Notes under the pieces: model-generated | What the model was told of the DNA's origin: nothing | Seen by the model: the letters and a program-made list of their open reading frames with translations, nothing else | The model's database searches: none | Origin: Pseudaminobacter sp040049255 | GTDB taxonomy: Bacteria > Pseudomonadota > Alphaproteobacteria > Rhizobiales > Rhizobiaceae | DNA: 64,000 nt | Assembly (NCBI RefSeq): GCF_040049255.1 | Contig: NZ_JBDZDR010000001.1 | Coordinates: 620,001 to 684,000, forward strand | Direction: 5' to 3' | Shown here: in pieces, positions 52,484 through 61,737 of the stretch | Layout: each line of letters starts with the position of its first letter | Position numbering within the stretch: position 1 is the stretch's first letter | Made by a program: the position numbers and the translations under genes

Positions 52484-55006
52484 ATGCGAACTTCCAAATG
52501 GGTGGTGGCGTCTTACGTCGTCATCATCCTTATCGGCATCTTCGCCGCCCTTCCAAGCGCCATGCCGCCCTCCATGCTCGAGAAGATGCCGAGCTGGTTC
52601 AGGCACCAGGTCACCCTCGGCCTCGACCTTCAGGGCGGCTCCCACCTCGTGCTCGAAGTCGACGCCAATGCGCTGAAGACCGACCGGCTGCGCTCGCTGC
52701 TGGACGATGCACGCGGTGCCCTGCGCAAGGAGCGCATCCCCGTGCAGTCGGCCCGCGTGGCTGGCGATGCCGTTGTCATCAGCATCGACGACGACAACCA
52801 GCGCGCCCAGGCGCTCGACGTGCTGAAGAAGCTCGCCGCTCCCGTCAGCGGCATCGGCTTCGGCGCGGGCACGGCCGACATCGACGTCACCACCCAGCAG
52901 AAGCAGATCAGGCTGGTGCTGACGGAAGCCGGCATCCGCGACCGCATCGACGCGGCGATCCAGCAGAGCCTGGAGATCGTGCGCCAGCGCGTCGACCAGG
53001 TCGGCGTCGCCGAACCGACGATCCAGCGCGTCGGTTCCGACCGCATCCTGGTTCAGCTGCCAGGCCTGCAGGATCCGACACGCTTGCGCGAGCTGCTGGG
53101 TAGCACGGCCAAGATGGAATTCCACATGGTCGCCACCAATGTGGAGCCCGGCCAGCCGCTGCCTCCGGGCGTGTCCATGCTGCCGGACGCCAAGACCAAC
53201 CAGCAATACCCAATTGAGGACCGCGTTGCGATCAGCGGCGAGCGTCTGACCGATGCCCGCGCCGGCTTCAACCAGACCACCCAGGAGCCGATCGTCTCCT
53301 TCCGCTTCGACAGCGTCGGCGCCCGCCAGTTCGCCGAGATCACCCAGGCCAATGTCGGACGGCCCTTCGCCATCGTGCTCGACGGCAAGGTGCTGAGCGC
53401 GCCGGTCATCCGCGAGCCTATCACCGGCGGCTCGGGCCAGATCAGCGGCAGCTTCACCGTCGAAGACACTACGGTTCTGTCGGCCCTGCTGCGCGCCGGC
53501 GCCCTGCCCGCGCCGCTGACCGTCATCGAGGAGCGCACCGTCGGTCCGGACCTCGGCGGCGACGTCATCCGCATGGGCCTCTACACCGGTGTCGCCGGCT
53601 TCCTGGCCGTCGTGGTGTTCATGGTGCTGCTCTACGGCAGTTGGGGCATGATCGCCAATTTCGGCCTGCTGCTGCACCTCATCATGACCATTGGCGGCCT
53701 CGCCATCATCGGTGCGACGCTGACCCTGCCCGGCATCGCCGGTATCATCCTGGGCATCGGCTTCGGGGTGGACGCCAACATTCTCATCAACGAACGAATA
53801 AGAGAGGAATCGAAGAAGGGTATCAGCGCCTTCGCCGCGCTGGACCATGGCTTCAAGCGAGCCTTCTCCACGATTGTCGACGCCAACGTCACCTCGCTGA
53901 TCGTGACCGCGCTGCTGTTCATGTTCGGCTCCGGCCCGGTGCGCGGTTTCGCCGTCACCATGATCCTCGGCACCTGCCTGTCGCTGTTCACGGCCGTGGC
54001 CGTCGTCAGGGTGCTGATGACCGCGGTGGTGCGCCGCCAGAAGATGAAGACCATCCACATCGAGCCGCTGGTCCGCTTCTTCCCCGATCACACGTCGATC
54101 TCGTTCATGAACGCCCGCTTCCTCGGCATCGGCATGTCGATCCTGCTGTCGCTGGCGTCGATCGCGCTGTTCATCAAGCCGGGCCTCAACTACGGCATCG
54201 ACTTCAAGGGCGGCATCCAGGTCGAGATCACCACCTCGCAGCCGGCCGACCTGGCCTCGCTGCGCAGCACGCTGAGCAGTCTCGAACTGGGCGAAGTGGC
54301 CCTGCAGAGGATCGGCGGCGACAACGACGTGCTGATCCGCGTGCAGCGCCAGGACGGCGGCGAGGCCGCGCAGACGGCAGCCGTGACCAAGGTCAAGGAA
54401 GCAGTCTCGAAGCTCGATCCGGGCGTAAAGTTCGACCGCGTCGACGTCGTCGGGCCGAAGGTCAGCGGCGAGCTCGCGCAATCGGGCGTGCTGGCCGTAG
54501 TGCTCTCGGCGCTGGCCATGCTGGTCTATATCTGGTGGCGGTTCGAGTGGAACTTCGCACTCGGAGCCATAGCCACGCTGATACTGGACACCACCAAGGC
54601 GGTCGGCTTCTTCGCGCTGATGGGGCTGGACTTCAACCTGACGGCCATCGCCGCGCTGCTGACGATCATCGGCTATTCGGTGAACGACAAGGTCGTGGTC
54701 TATGACCGGATGCGCGAGAACCTGCGCCTCTTCAAGAAGATGCCGCTGCGCCAGATCATCGACATGAGCATCAACCAGGTGTTCGCGCGATGCATCTACA
54801 CCTCGGTCGCGATCCTGCTCTCGATCCTGCCGATGGCGATCTGGGGCGGCAGCGCGGTCGAGAACTTCGCGATCCCGATGGTGTTCGGCGTCTTCATCGC
54901 CACCTCCTCGTCGATCTTCATCGCGGCACCGATCCTGCTGCTGCTCGGCGACTGGTGGGCCAAGAACCACCCGCAGCGCGTGGAAGGCGCTCCGGCCAAG
55001 AGCTAG
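52484..55006 (+). CDS. secDF: Fused protein translocase subunit SecDF
   Basis: This 840-residue membrane protein unites SecD (residues 1 to about 510) and SecF (about 535-840). It uses the proton motive force to pull preproteins through SecYEG. It shows the first helix and LGLDLQGGSHLVLEVD, the P1 periplasmic domain, the SecD membrane motif GFGVDANILINERIREE, and the SecF halves GIDFKGGIQVEI and GYSVNDKVVVYDRMREN. The fusion is common in alphaproteobacteria. yajC is not adjacent, whereas SecDF is often next to it. Two hairpins follow the stop. Confidence 0.96.
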   Translation: MRTSKWVVASYVVIILIGIFAALPSAMPPSMLEKMPSWFRHQVTLGLDLQGGSHLVLEVDANALKTDRLRSLLDDARGALRKERIPVQSARVAGDAVVISIDDDNQRAQALDVLKKLAAPVSGIGFGAGTADIDVTTQQKQIRLVLTEAGIRDRIDAAIQQSLEIVRQRVDQVGVAEPTIQRVGSDRILVQLPGLQDPTRLRELLGSTAKMEFHMVATNVEPGQPLPPGVSMLPDAKTNQQYPIEDRVAISGERLTDARAGFNQTTQEPIVSFRFDSVGARQFAEITQANVGRPFAIVLDGKVLSAPVIREPITGGSGQISGSFTVEDTTVLSALLRAGALPAPLTVIEERTVGPDLGGDVIRMGLYTGVAGFLAVVVFMVLLYGSWGMIANFGLLLHLIMTIGGLAIIGATLTLPGIAGIILGIGFGVDANILINERIREESKKGISAFAALDHGFKRAFSTIVDANVTSLIVTALLFMFGSGPVRGFAVTMILGTCLSLFTAVAVVRVLMTAVVRRQKMKTIHIEPLVRFFPDHTSISFMNARFLGIGMSILLSLASIALFIKPGLNYGIDFKGGIQVEITTSQPADLASLRSTLSSLELGEVALQRIGGDNDVLIRVQRQDGGEAAQTAAVTKVKEAVSKLDPGVKFDRVDVVGPKVSGELAQSGVLAVVLSALAMLVYIWWRFEWNFALGAIATLILDTTKAVGFFALMGLDFNLTAIAALLTIIGYSVNDKVVVYDRMRENLRLFKKMPLRQIIDMSINQVFARCIYTSVAILLSILPMAIWGGSAVENFAIPMVFGVFIATSSSIFIAAPILLLLGDWWAKNHPQRVEGAPAKS

Positions 55007-55015
55007 GCCGGCGTT

Positions 55016-55037
55016 CCGCTCCGGCTTTCCGGAGCGG
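55016..55037 (+). terminator. Stem-loop directly after secDF
   Basis: CCGCTCCGG-CTTT-CCGGAGCGG is a perfect 9-bp stem 10 bp after the stop codon, 15 bp before the main terminator. A short T pair follows only, so it probably supports the next hairpin. Confidence 0.6.
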
Positions 55038-55051
55038 CTTACCGACACAAG

Positions 55052-55080
55052 AACGGCGCCTCTCGGGGCGCCGTTTTTTG
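55052..55080 (+). terminator. Rho-independent terminator of secDF
   Basis: AACGGCGCC-TCTCGG-GGCGCCGTT (55052-55060 with 55067-55075) followed by TTTTTTG. Confidence 0.92.
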
Positions 55081-55493
55081 TTTGGCCGTCTGGTGGGTCG
55101 AGAAAGGAGCGAAGCGGCTCAGGGTAGATGGAACCGGTTCTGTTTCGCCGATAGCTCCGCCAGGAAGGCGGCGGCCGATGCCGCTGTCTCGGGCAAGTGC
55201 CAGCTTAACAAGAAGGGCATCGCCAGCGGGAAACCCTCTGGCCGGGTCAGTTCTTAAATCCGGCGGCGTACGCCTTGGGCGTAGCGCAGGCATGGCCTTT
55301 GCCTCACCCCGCCAAGCCCGGCGAGATGCATCCACGACAATTCCCCTCCTGTCGCAGGAGCGGCATGCGTTGGGATGGGAAGCCGGCTCGAAGAAGTGCG
55401 GCCGCTCAAGCGGCCGGCCCGTCATTGCGTCGAAGAGATGCCGGACATGGGGTCGTATTCACGGGACGGAAGCCGCCGCCCCGCCATCGGCGC
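55081..55493. other. Intergenic region between convergent secDF and MFS genes
   Basis: These 413 bp contain a small hairpin (GGCCGCT-CA-AGCGGCC, near 55402-55417) that could end the MFS transcript; nothing else is supported. Open frames here lack coding character. Confidence 0.5.
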
Positions 55494-56708
55494 TCAGGCC
55501 GCAGCCGTGCGCACGGCCTTCATCGAAGGCAAGAAGATCGTCAGCAGCCCCAGCAGCGGCAGGAACGAGCAGATCATGTAGACGAAGTCGATGCCCTTGA
55601 TGTCGGCGATAATGCCGAGCACCGCGGCCGCTATGCCGCCCATGCCGAAGGCGAAGCCGAAGAAGATACCGGCGATCATGCCCACACGGCCCGGCACCAG
55701 CTCCTGCGCGAACACCACGATGGCCGAGAAGGCCGAAGCCAGGATAAGGCCGATCAGCACGGTCAGGATGCGCGTCCAGAACAGGTCCGCGTAGGGCAGC
55801 GCCAGCGTGAACGGCAGCACACCCAGGATCGAGAACCAGATGACGAATTTCGGGCCGAAGCGGTCGCCGATCGGCCCGCCCGCCACGGTGCCGACTGCGG
55901 CGGAACCCAGGAAGATGAACAGCATGATCTGCGCTTCCTGCACCGACACGCCGAACTTGTGGATGACGTAGAAGGTGTAGTAGCTCGACAGGCTGGCCAT
56001 GTAGATGTTCTTGGTGAACACCAGCGTGGCCAGCACCACCAACGCGATCACCACCTTGCGGCGTGGCAGCGAAATGGCATGGCTGCTGGCGGGCCGCTTG
56101 GCCGAGGCCGCGCGGTAACGGCTATACCAGCCGCTGACCTGCCAGAGCACGAAAATGCCGACAAGAGCCGCCGCCGAGAACCAGGCAACGCTGGTCTGCC
56201 CCTTGGGCACCACGATGAAGGCGGCCAGCAGGGGCCCGAGCGACGATCCGAAATTGCCGCCGACCTGGAACACCGACTGAGCGAGCCCGTAGCGGCCGCC
56301 CGAGGCCATGCGCGCCACGCGCGAGGATTCCGGATGGAACACGGCCGAGCCGATGCCGATGAGCGAGGCGCCAAGCAGCAGCATCGCGTAGTTTCCGGCA
56401 TAGGCGAGCACGAAGAGGCCGATCATCGTCGACGTCATGCCCGCGGGCAGCGAATAGGGCATTGGCCGCTTGTCGGTGAACATGCCGATAAGCGGCTGAA
56501 GCAGCGAAGCCGTGAGCTGGAAGGTCATCGTCAGCAGGCCGATCTGCCAGAAGTCAAGGCCGTATCCGGTCTTCAGCATCGGGTAGATCGCCGCCAGAAG
56601 CGACTGCATCACATCGTTGATGAGATGGCAGAAGCTCACCGCCAGGAGAATGGCGTAGACTGTGTTGTCCGCCTGGATACGGCCGGCTGTCGCCGAAGCA
56701 TCGGTCAC
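55494..56708 (-). CDS. Major facilitator exporter, fosmidomycin-resistance (Fsr) type
   Basis: This 404-residue protein has twelve hydrophobic segments and strong resemblance to E. coli Fsr as I recall it: HLINDVMQSLLAAIYPMLK, FQLTASLLQPLIGMFTDKRPMPYSLPAGM, the nearly invariant HPESSRVARMASGGRYGLAQ followed by SVFQVGGNFGSSLGPLLAA, and QELVPGRVGMIAGIFFGFAFGMGG. Fsr exports fosmidomycin; in natural settings the substrate is unknown. The start is GTG at 56706-56708 with AGGA 8 nt upstream. It stands alone between secDF (convergent) and ilvD. Export of the drug here is inferred from family alone. Confidence 0.92.
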   Translation of the reverse strand: MTDASATAGRIQADNTVYAILLAVSFCHLINDVMQSLLAAIYPMLKTGYGLDFWQIGLLTMTFQLTASLLQPLIGMFTDKRPMPYSLPAGMTSTMIGLFVLAYAGNYAMLLLGASLIGIGSAVFHPESSRVARMASGGRYGLAQSVFQVGGNFGSSLGPLLAAFIVVPKGQTSVAWFSAAALVGIFVLWQVSGWYSRYRAASAKRPASSHAISLPRRKVVIALVVLATLVFTKNIYMASLSSYYTFYVIHKFGVSVQEAQIMLFIFLGSAAVGTVAGGPIGDRFGPKFVIWFSILGVLPFTLALPYADLFWTRILTVLIGLILASAFSAIVVFAQELVPGRVGMIAGIFFGFAFGMGGIAAAVLGIIADIKGIDFVYMICSFLPLLGLLTIFLPSMKAVRTAAA

Positions 56709-56810
56709 GATAGTCTTCCTGCTGTTGGCCCCTCCGAAACGACCAGCGTTCGGGTGGACACTTGGCCTGCCACTCTCATACTCCCCGCATGCCAGGCGCG
56801 TCTTATGTCA

Positions 56811-56843
56811 GCCGGCGGCCTGCCTATAGGGCAGGTCGCCGGC
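56811..56843. terminator. Stem-loop between ilvD and the MFS gene
   Basis: GCCGGCGGCCTGCC-TATA-GGGCAGGTCGCCGGC forms a long stem with one mismatch region, 15 bp after the ilvD stop on the minus strand. No T-run follows, so termination efficiency is uncertain. Confidence 0.55.
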
Positions 56844-56857
56844 GTGTTCTGGAAGTG

Positions 56858-58696
56858 TCAGTCTTCGCCCAGGTCGCGCACGGCGCCACGGGCGGCGCTG
56901 GTGGCGAAGGCAGCGTACGCCTTCAGAGCCGTCGTGACCTTGCGCTTGCGCTGCTCGACGGGCTTCCAGCCGGCGGCGTCCTGCTCGGCACGGCGCGCGG
57001 CCAGCGTCGCCTCGTCCACCGCGAGGCGGATGGTGCGGCCCGGAATGTCGATCTCGATGATGTCACCGTCGCGCACCAGTCCGATCGTGCCGCCTTCCGC
57101 CGCTTCCGGCGAAACGTGGCCGATCGACAGGCCCGACGTGCCGCCCGAGAAACGTCCGTCGGTGAGCAGCGCGCAGGCCTTTCCGAGGCCCTTCGACTTG
57201 AGGTAGCTGGTCGGATAGAGCATTTCCTGCATGCCCGGTCCGCCCCGCGGCCCTTCATAGCGGATCACCACGACATCCCCGGCCTTCACCTCGTTGCCGA
57301 GGATGCCCTTGACCGCAGCGTCCTGGCTTTCGAACACCTTGGCCGGGCCGGTGAATTTCAGGATCGACTCGTCGACGCCGGCGGTTTTCACCACGCAGCC
57401 GTCGAGCGCGATGTTGCCCTTGAGCACGGCAAGGCCGCCGTCCTTCGAGAACGGATGCTCGGCCGAGCGGATGACGCCGTTCTCGCGGTCGAGGTCGAGA
57501 TCGTCCCAGCGGCGATCCTGGCTGAAGGCGGTCTGCGTCGGCACGCCGCCGGGTGCAGCCAGGAAGAAGTCTCGCACGGCCTGGCTGTTGGAGCGCGAAA
57601 TGTCCCAATGCTCCAGCGCCTCGCCGAGGGTGGCGGCGTGGACGGTCGGCGAATCCCGGTTGAGCAGGCCAGCCTTGTCGAGCTGGCCGAGGATGGCCAT
57701 GATGCCGCCGGCGCGGTGCACGTCTTCCATATGCACGTCGGCCTTGGCGGGCGCGACCTTGCACAGCACCGGAACCCGGCGCGACAGGGCGTCGATGTCG
57801 TCCATGGTGAAGTCGATCTCGCCCTCATGCGCCGCGGCCAGGATGTGCAGCACCGTGTTGGTGGAGCCGCCCATGGCGATGTCCAGCGTCATGGCGTTCT
57901 CGAAGGCGGCCTTGGAGGCGATGTTGCGCGGCAGCACGGTCTCGTCGTCCCGCTCGTAATAGCGCTGCGCCAGGTCGACGATGAGGTGGCCAGCTTCGAC
58001 AAACAGCCGCTTACGGTCGGCATGGGTGGCCAGCGTCGAGCCGTTGCCCGGCAGCGACAGGCCCAGCGCCTCGGTCAGGCAGTTCATGGAATTGGCCGTG
58101 AACATGCCCGAGCACGAGCCGCAGGTCGGACAGGCCGAGCGCTCGATGGCCTTCACGTCCTCGTCGCTGACGCGATCGTCGGCAGCCGCCACCATGGCGT
58201 CGACCAGGTCGAGAGCCTGCGTCTTGCCGGCCAGCACCACCTTGCCGGCTTCCATCGGCCCGCCGGAGACGAAGACGGTGGGGATGTTGAGGCGCAGCGA
58301 GGCCATCAGCATGCCGGGCGTGATCTTGTCGCAGTTGGAAATGCAGACCATGGCGTCGGCGCAATGCGCATTGACCATATATTCCACCGAATCCGCGATC
58401 AGCTCGCGCGAAGGCAGCGAGTAGAGCATGCCGTCGTGGCCCATGGCGATGCCATCGTCGACGGCGATGGTGTTGAACTCCTTGGCGACGCCGCCAGCCT
58501 TCTCGATCTCTCGCGCCACGAGCTGGCCGAGATCCTTCAGGTGCACGTGGCCCGGCACGAACTGGGTGAAGGAGTTTACGACCGCGATGATCGGCTTGCC
58601 GAAATCGGAGTCCTTCATGCCGGTGGCGCGCCAGAGGCCGCGCGCGCCGGCCATATTGCGGCCGTGGGTGGTGGTGCGGGAGCGATAAGCAGGCAT
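56858..58696 (-). CDS. ilvD: Dihydroxy-acid dehydratase
   Basis: This 612-residue Fe-S enzyme dehydrates 2,3-dihydroxyisovalerate and its methylvalerate homologue in valine/isoleucine synthesis. It is complete, with the N-terminal SRTTTHGRNMAGARGLWRATGMK, cluster cysteines in CISNCDKITPGM and CPTCGSCSGMFTANSMNC, the metal segment in DIAMGGSTNTVLHIL, and the C-terminal GRFSGGTSGLSIGHVSPEAAEGG. Cysteine placement suits the 4Fe-4S E. coli-like or 2Fe-2S form; sequence by eye does not decide. It stands alone between the MFS gene and glpD. The branched-chain breakdown genes are 15 kb away. Confidence 0.97.
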   Translation of the reverse strand: MPAYRSRTTTHGRNMAGARGLWRATGMKDSDFGKPIIAVVNSFTQFVPGHVHLKDLGQLVAREIEKAGGVAKEFNTIAVDDGIAMGHDGMLYSLPSRELIADSVEYMVNAHCADAMVCISNCDKITPGMLMASLRLNIPTVFVSGGPMEAGKVVLAGKTQALDLVDAMVAAADDRVSDEDVKAIERSACPTCGSCSGMFTANSMNCLTEALGLSLPGNGSTLATHADRKRLFVEAGHLIVDLAQRYYERDDETVLPRNIASKAAFENAMTLDIAMGGSTNTVLHILAAAHEGEIDFTMDDIDALSRRVPVLCKVAPAKADVHMEDVHRAGGIMAILGQLDKAGLLNRDSPTVHAATLGEALEHWDISRSNSQAVRDFFLAAPGGVPTQTAFSQDRRWDDLDLDRENGVIRSAEHPFSKDGGLAVLKGNIALDGCVVKTAGVDESILKFTGPAKVFESQDAAVKGILGNEVKAGDVVVIRYEGPRGGPGMQEMLYPTSYLKSKGLGKACALLTDGRFSGGTSGLSIGHVSPEAAEGGTIGLVRDGDIIEIDIPGRTIRLAVDEATLAARRAEQDAAGWKPVEQRKRKVTTALKAYAAFATSAARGAVRDLGED

Positions 58697-58967
58697 CGGA
58701 TTCTTCCTAAGCTGGTCGTTGACCCCTGATATAGGCTTTCCGCGGGATCAGCGCGAAAAATCAGCGGCTTCAGGGCCCTTCCGCCTCATTTAACGAGCAG
58801 TGGCCGCCCTTTTCACAGGCTTGGCCCGGCGCAACGGCATGGGAGAATCCCGTCCCTTGCGCCCGAACCGTACCCGCGGGTACTCCCTCATAGCCAAAAG
58901 ACGCCGTCGCGTCACCACCTAGCACGAAATTTTGCCGCATTTGCGTCGGCGGCCAATCGCGCGCCGA
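58697..58967. other. Intergenic region between glpD and ilvD
   Basis: These 271 bp include the perfect 14-bp palindrome GTACCCGCGGGTAC at 58870-58883, about 174 bp before the ilvD start and 85 bp after the glpD stop. It could be a protein-binding site; no terminator with a T-run or ORF was seen. Confidence 0.45.
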
Positions 58968-60494
58968 TTATTGGGCTGCCAGCCTGCCGGTGCCGTCGGC
59001 AGCGCCGCGCATGAAGTCGCCGAGCGCCTGGCGCTGTGCGGCATCGATGTGCAACCCGCATTTGGTCCGCCGCCACAGCACGTCCTCGGGCGTCAGCGCC
59101 CATTCGTGCTGCATCAGGTAGCGCAGTTCGGCTTCGTAGAGGTCGGCGCCGAAATGGCGGCCGAGATCGGCGGCCGAGCGCGCATCGCCGAGCAGTTCGG
59201 CCGCGCGCGTGCCGTAGGCCCGGGTCAGCCGCCGGGCATGGCCGGGCGCGAGGAACGGATAGGCACGGCTCAGCGCCGCCACCTGCGCCTCGAAGCCGAT
59301 GGCGAAGAAGTCGCCGCCCGGCAGCGGCGCGCCGGCGGTCCAGGGCTTGCCGCGCTTGCCCAGATGCGCCTCGATCTTTTCCAGCATGGCTTCGGCCAGG
59401 CGCCGGTAGGTGGTGATCTTGCCGCCGAAGACGTTGATCAGCGGCGCGCCTTCGCCCGCCTCCGCCTTCAGCACGTAGTCGCGCGTCGCCTCCTGCGCCT
59501 TCGAGGCGCCGTCGTCGTAGAGGGGGCGCACGGCCGCATAGGTCCAGACGATGTCCTCGCGCTTCACGGGGTCGGCGAAATATTCGCTGGCCGCCGCGCA
59601 CAGATAGTCGACCTCGGCGTCGGTGATTTTTACCCCGTGCGGATCGCCAGAAAAATCGCGGTCGGTGGTGCCGATCAGCGTAAAATCCTCCTCATAGGGA
59701 ATGGCGAAGATGATGCGCCCGTCCTTGTTCTGGAAGAAATAGGCGCGCGGGTCGTCGAACTTCTTGCGCACCACGACGTGGCTGCCCTGCACCAGGCGCA
59801 CATGATGGGCCTTCGCATCGCCGACCGCATCGGCCAAAACCCTGTCCACCCAGGGGCCGGCGGCGTTGACGATGAGGCGAGCCCGCACCTCCTCGACCGC
59901 ACCGCTGCGGGTGTCTTCGAGCAGCACCACCCAGTGGTCGCCGGCGCGGCGGGCCGCCACCACCCTGGTGCGGGTGCGGATGTCGGCGCCGCGGTCGGCG
60001 GCGTCGCGGGCGTTGAGCACCACCAGCCGGGCGTCGTCGACCCAGCCGTCCGAATATTCGAACGCCTTGGCAAACAGCGGCTTCAAGGGCTTGCCGGCCG
60101 GGTCGCGGCGCATGTCCAGCGTCCTGGTGGCCGGCAAGAGCTTGCGGCCGCCGATGTGGTCGTAGAGGAACAGGCCGAGCCGGATCAGCCAGGCCGGGCG
60201 CAGGCCCGCGGCGTGGGGCAGCACGAAGCGCATCGGCCGGATGATGTGCGGCGCCATCCGCCACAGCACCTCGCGCTCCATCAGCGCCTCGCGCACCAGG
60301 CGGAACTCGTAGTGCTCGAGATAGCGCAGGCCGCCGTGGATCAGCTTGGTCGAGCCCGAGGAGGTGCCACTGGCGAGGTCGTCCATCTCGGCCAGGCACA
60401 CCGAATAGCCCCGCCCGGCCGCATCGCGCGCAATGCCGCAGCCATTGATGCCGCCGCCGATGATGAACACGTCGTGGATGGGAAGTTCGCTCAT
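58968..60494 (-). CDS. glpD: Glycerol-3-phosphate dehydrogenase (FAD-dependent)
   Basis: This 508-residue flavoprotein oxidises sn-glycerol-3-phosphate to dihydroxyacetone phosphate at the inner membrane and passes electrons to ubiquinone. The start is the ATG at 60492-60494 (MSELPIHDVFIIGGGINGCG); 50 upstream codons are open but not coding. It shows the FAD site IIGGGINGCGIARDAAGRG, SSGSTKLIHGGLRYLEHYEFRLV, the substrate region AYFFQNKDGRIIFAIPYEEDFTLIGTTD, and the C-terminal domain ending RTKCGLHIDAAQRQAL. It has no glycerol-uptake neighbours here. Confidence 0.96.
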   Translation of the reverse strand: MSELPIHDVFIIGGGINGCGIARDAAGRGYSVCLAEMDDLASGTSSGSTKLIHGGLRYLEHYEFRLVREALMEREVLWRMAPHIIRPMRFVLPHAAGLRPAWLIRLGLFLYDHIGGRKLLPATRTLDMRRDPAGKPLKPLFAKAFEYSDGWVDDARLVVLNARDAADRGADIRTRTRVVAARRAGDHWVVLLEDTRSGAVEEVRARLIVNAAGPWVDRVLADAVGDAKAHHVRLVQGSHVVVRKKFDDPRAYFFQNKDGRIIFAIPYEEDFTLIGTTDRDFSGDPHGVKITDAEVDYLCAAASEYFADPVKREDIVWTYAAVRPLYDDGASKAQEATRDYVLKAEAGEGAPLINVFGGKITTYRRLAEAMLEKIEAHLGKRGKPWTAGAPLPGGDFFAIGFEAQVAALSRAYPFLAPGHARRLTRAYGTRAAELLGDARSAADLGRHFGADLYEAELRYLMQHEWALTPEDVLWRRTKCGLHIDAAQRQALGDFMRGAADGTGRLAAQ

Positions 60495-60794
60495 CTGTGC
60501 ACTCTGATGCCGCTGACGGGCCCGACTTTCCGGCCACTGCCTCAGCCAATATGGAAATATTTCGAACCTATAACGAATGTCAAACGAAATCACCGCGAGC
60601 GCGGCTGTGAATTGCCATTGAACCCTGCAACACGCCGCTGGCAAGTCTTTTGAGCCATGCTTTCGAGTTGCGACTCTTCCCCTGGAAACGAAAGGAATGT
60701 CCTAGCCGCGGCTTCGGAACCGAAGGCTGCTTCCACATAAGCACGACGTGGATTGACGCCATGCCAGGTCATACTCCATAAACACGGGCGTCAA
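60495..60794. other. Intergenic region between glpD and the FMN riboswitch
   Basis: These 300 bp separate divergent units. No ORF with a ribosome-binding site or hairpin was recognised. Promoters for glpD and for the riboswitch transcript are expected here. Confidence 0.45.
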
Positions 60795-60936
60795 GTTCTC
60801 AGGGCGGGGCGAAATTCCCCACCGGCGGTAAGAGCGAAAGCTTGAGCCCGCGAGCGCCTTTCGAACCTTCGAAAGGGTCAGCAGATCCGGTTGAATTCCG
60901 GAGCCGACGGTCATAGTCCGGATGAAAGAGAACGAA
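60795..60936 (+). promoter_or_regulatory. FMN riboswitch (RFN element)
   Basis: The aptamer core is clearly present: TTCTCAGGGCGGGG, GAAATTCCCCACCGGCGGTA, GAGCCCGCGAGCGCC, a variable stem (CTTTCGAACCTTCGAAAGG), GTCAGCAGATCCGGT, AATTCCGGAGCCGACGGT and ATAGTCCGGATGAAAGAGAA. It sits 82 bp before ribH. Without a clear T-run, gene control is probably at translation, through the ribosome-binding site, when FMN is bound. Confidence 0.95.
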
Positions 60937-61017
60937 CGCGACCGCGGCTGCCCCAAGGGCTGATTGTGTCTCGTCTCGTGCGTCCTGATTCTGGGCATTG
61001 AACGGAAGGAAGGACCC

Positions 61018-61491
61018 ATGAATCAGATTACCCCTCGCGAATTCGAAACCCGCCGCGTTGCCGTGATCCGCGCACGCTGGCACGCCGACATCGTCGACCA
61101 GTGCGTGAACTCTTTCACCGAACTCACGCATTCGCTGTCAAACGGCAAGACGGCCGTGGACGTCTTCGACGTGCCCGGCGCGCTGGAGATCCCGCTGCAC
61201 GCCAAGCTGGTGGCCGAGACCGGCCGCTACGACGCCATCCTGGGCGTCGCCTTCGTGGTGAATGGCGGCATCTACCGGCACGACTTCGTGGCCGGCACCG
61301 TGCTCGACGGCATGATGACCGTGCAGCTCGCCACCAATGTCCCGGTGCTGTCGGCAGTGCTCACGCCGCACAATTTCCACGAGAGCGAGGAGCACCGGCG
61401 ATTCTTCTTCGAGCACTTCAAGGTGAAGGGCCAGGAGGCAGCCAACGCCTGCCACCAGATACTCGACGCGCGCGCCGCGGTCGCCGCATAA
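61018..61491 (+). CDS. ribH: 6,7-dimethyl-8-ribityllumazine synthase, RibH2 type
   Basis: This 157-residue enzyme condenses 5-amino-6-ribitylaminouracil with dihydroxybutanone phosphate to give lumazine, the last intermediate before riboflavin. The sequence (RVAVIRARWHADIVDQCV, FDVPGALEIPLHAK, AFVVNGGIYRHDFVAGTVLDGMM, VLTPHNFHESEEHRRFFFEHFKVKGQEAA) follows the type-II, decameric lumazine synthases of Brucella and Mesorhizobium. The start ATG 61018 has AGGAAGGA 5 nt upstream. It is regulated by the FMN riboswitch just upstream and stands apart from other rib genes, which are not in the window. Confidence 0.95.
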   Translation: MNQITPREFETRRVAVIRARWHADIVDQCVNSFTELTHSLSNGKTAVDVFDVPGALEIPLHAKLVAETGRYDAILGVAFVVNGGIYRHDFVAGTVLDGMMTVQLATNVPVLSAVLTPHNFHESEEHRRFFFEHFKVKGQEAANACHQILDARAAVAA

Positions 61492-61737
61492 AGGCCGCAT
61501 TTGACGAACCGCGGCAGCAGGCGCGACCATCCGGATGCGCCTGCCATCGGACCCACGAGGGAAACAGCAAGCGCTTGGGTCCAAATACCTTTTTCCGCCA
61601 GGGGCCGGTCGCAATCGGGCGGACGGAACGTCGGGACCGAGCCCTATTCACAGGCAAATGATGCCGCCGCAGATTCATACTTGACCGCGCCGGACACCAC
61701 TTCATAAGCTGTAAAGTGGGTAGGAATAGAGGATAGA

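Noticed and set aside
51941..55048. A 1035-residue open frame on the minus strand opposite secDF
   Set aside because: Low-complexity Asp/Arg/His-rich translation is typical of antisense frames in GC-rich DNA; secDF on the plus strand accounts for the region.
60580..60772. Short minus-strand frames between glpD and the FMN riboswitch
   Set aside because: They have no ribosome-binding site and lie in the expected promoter region.
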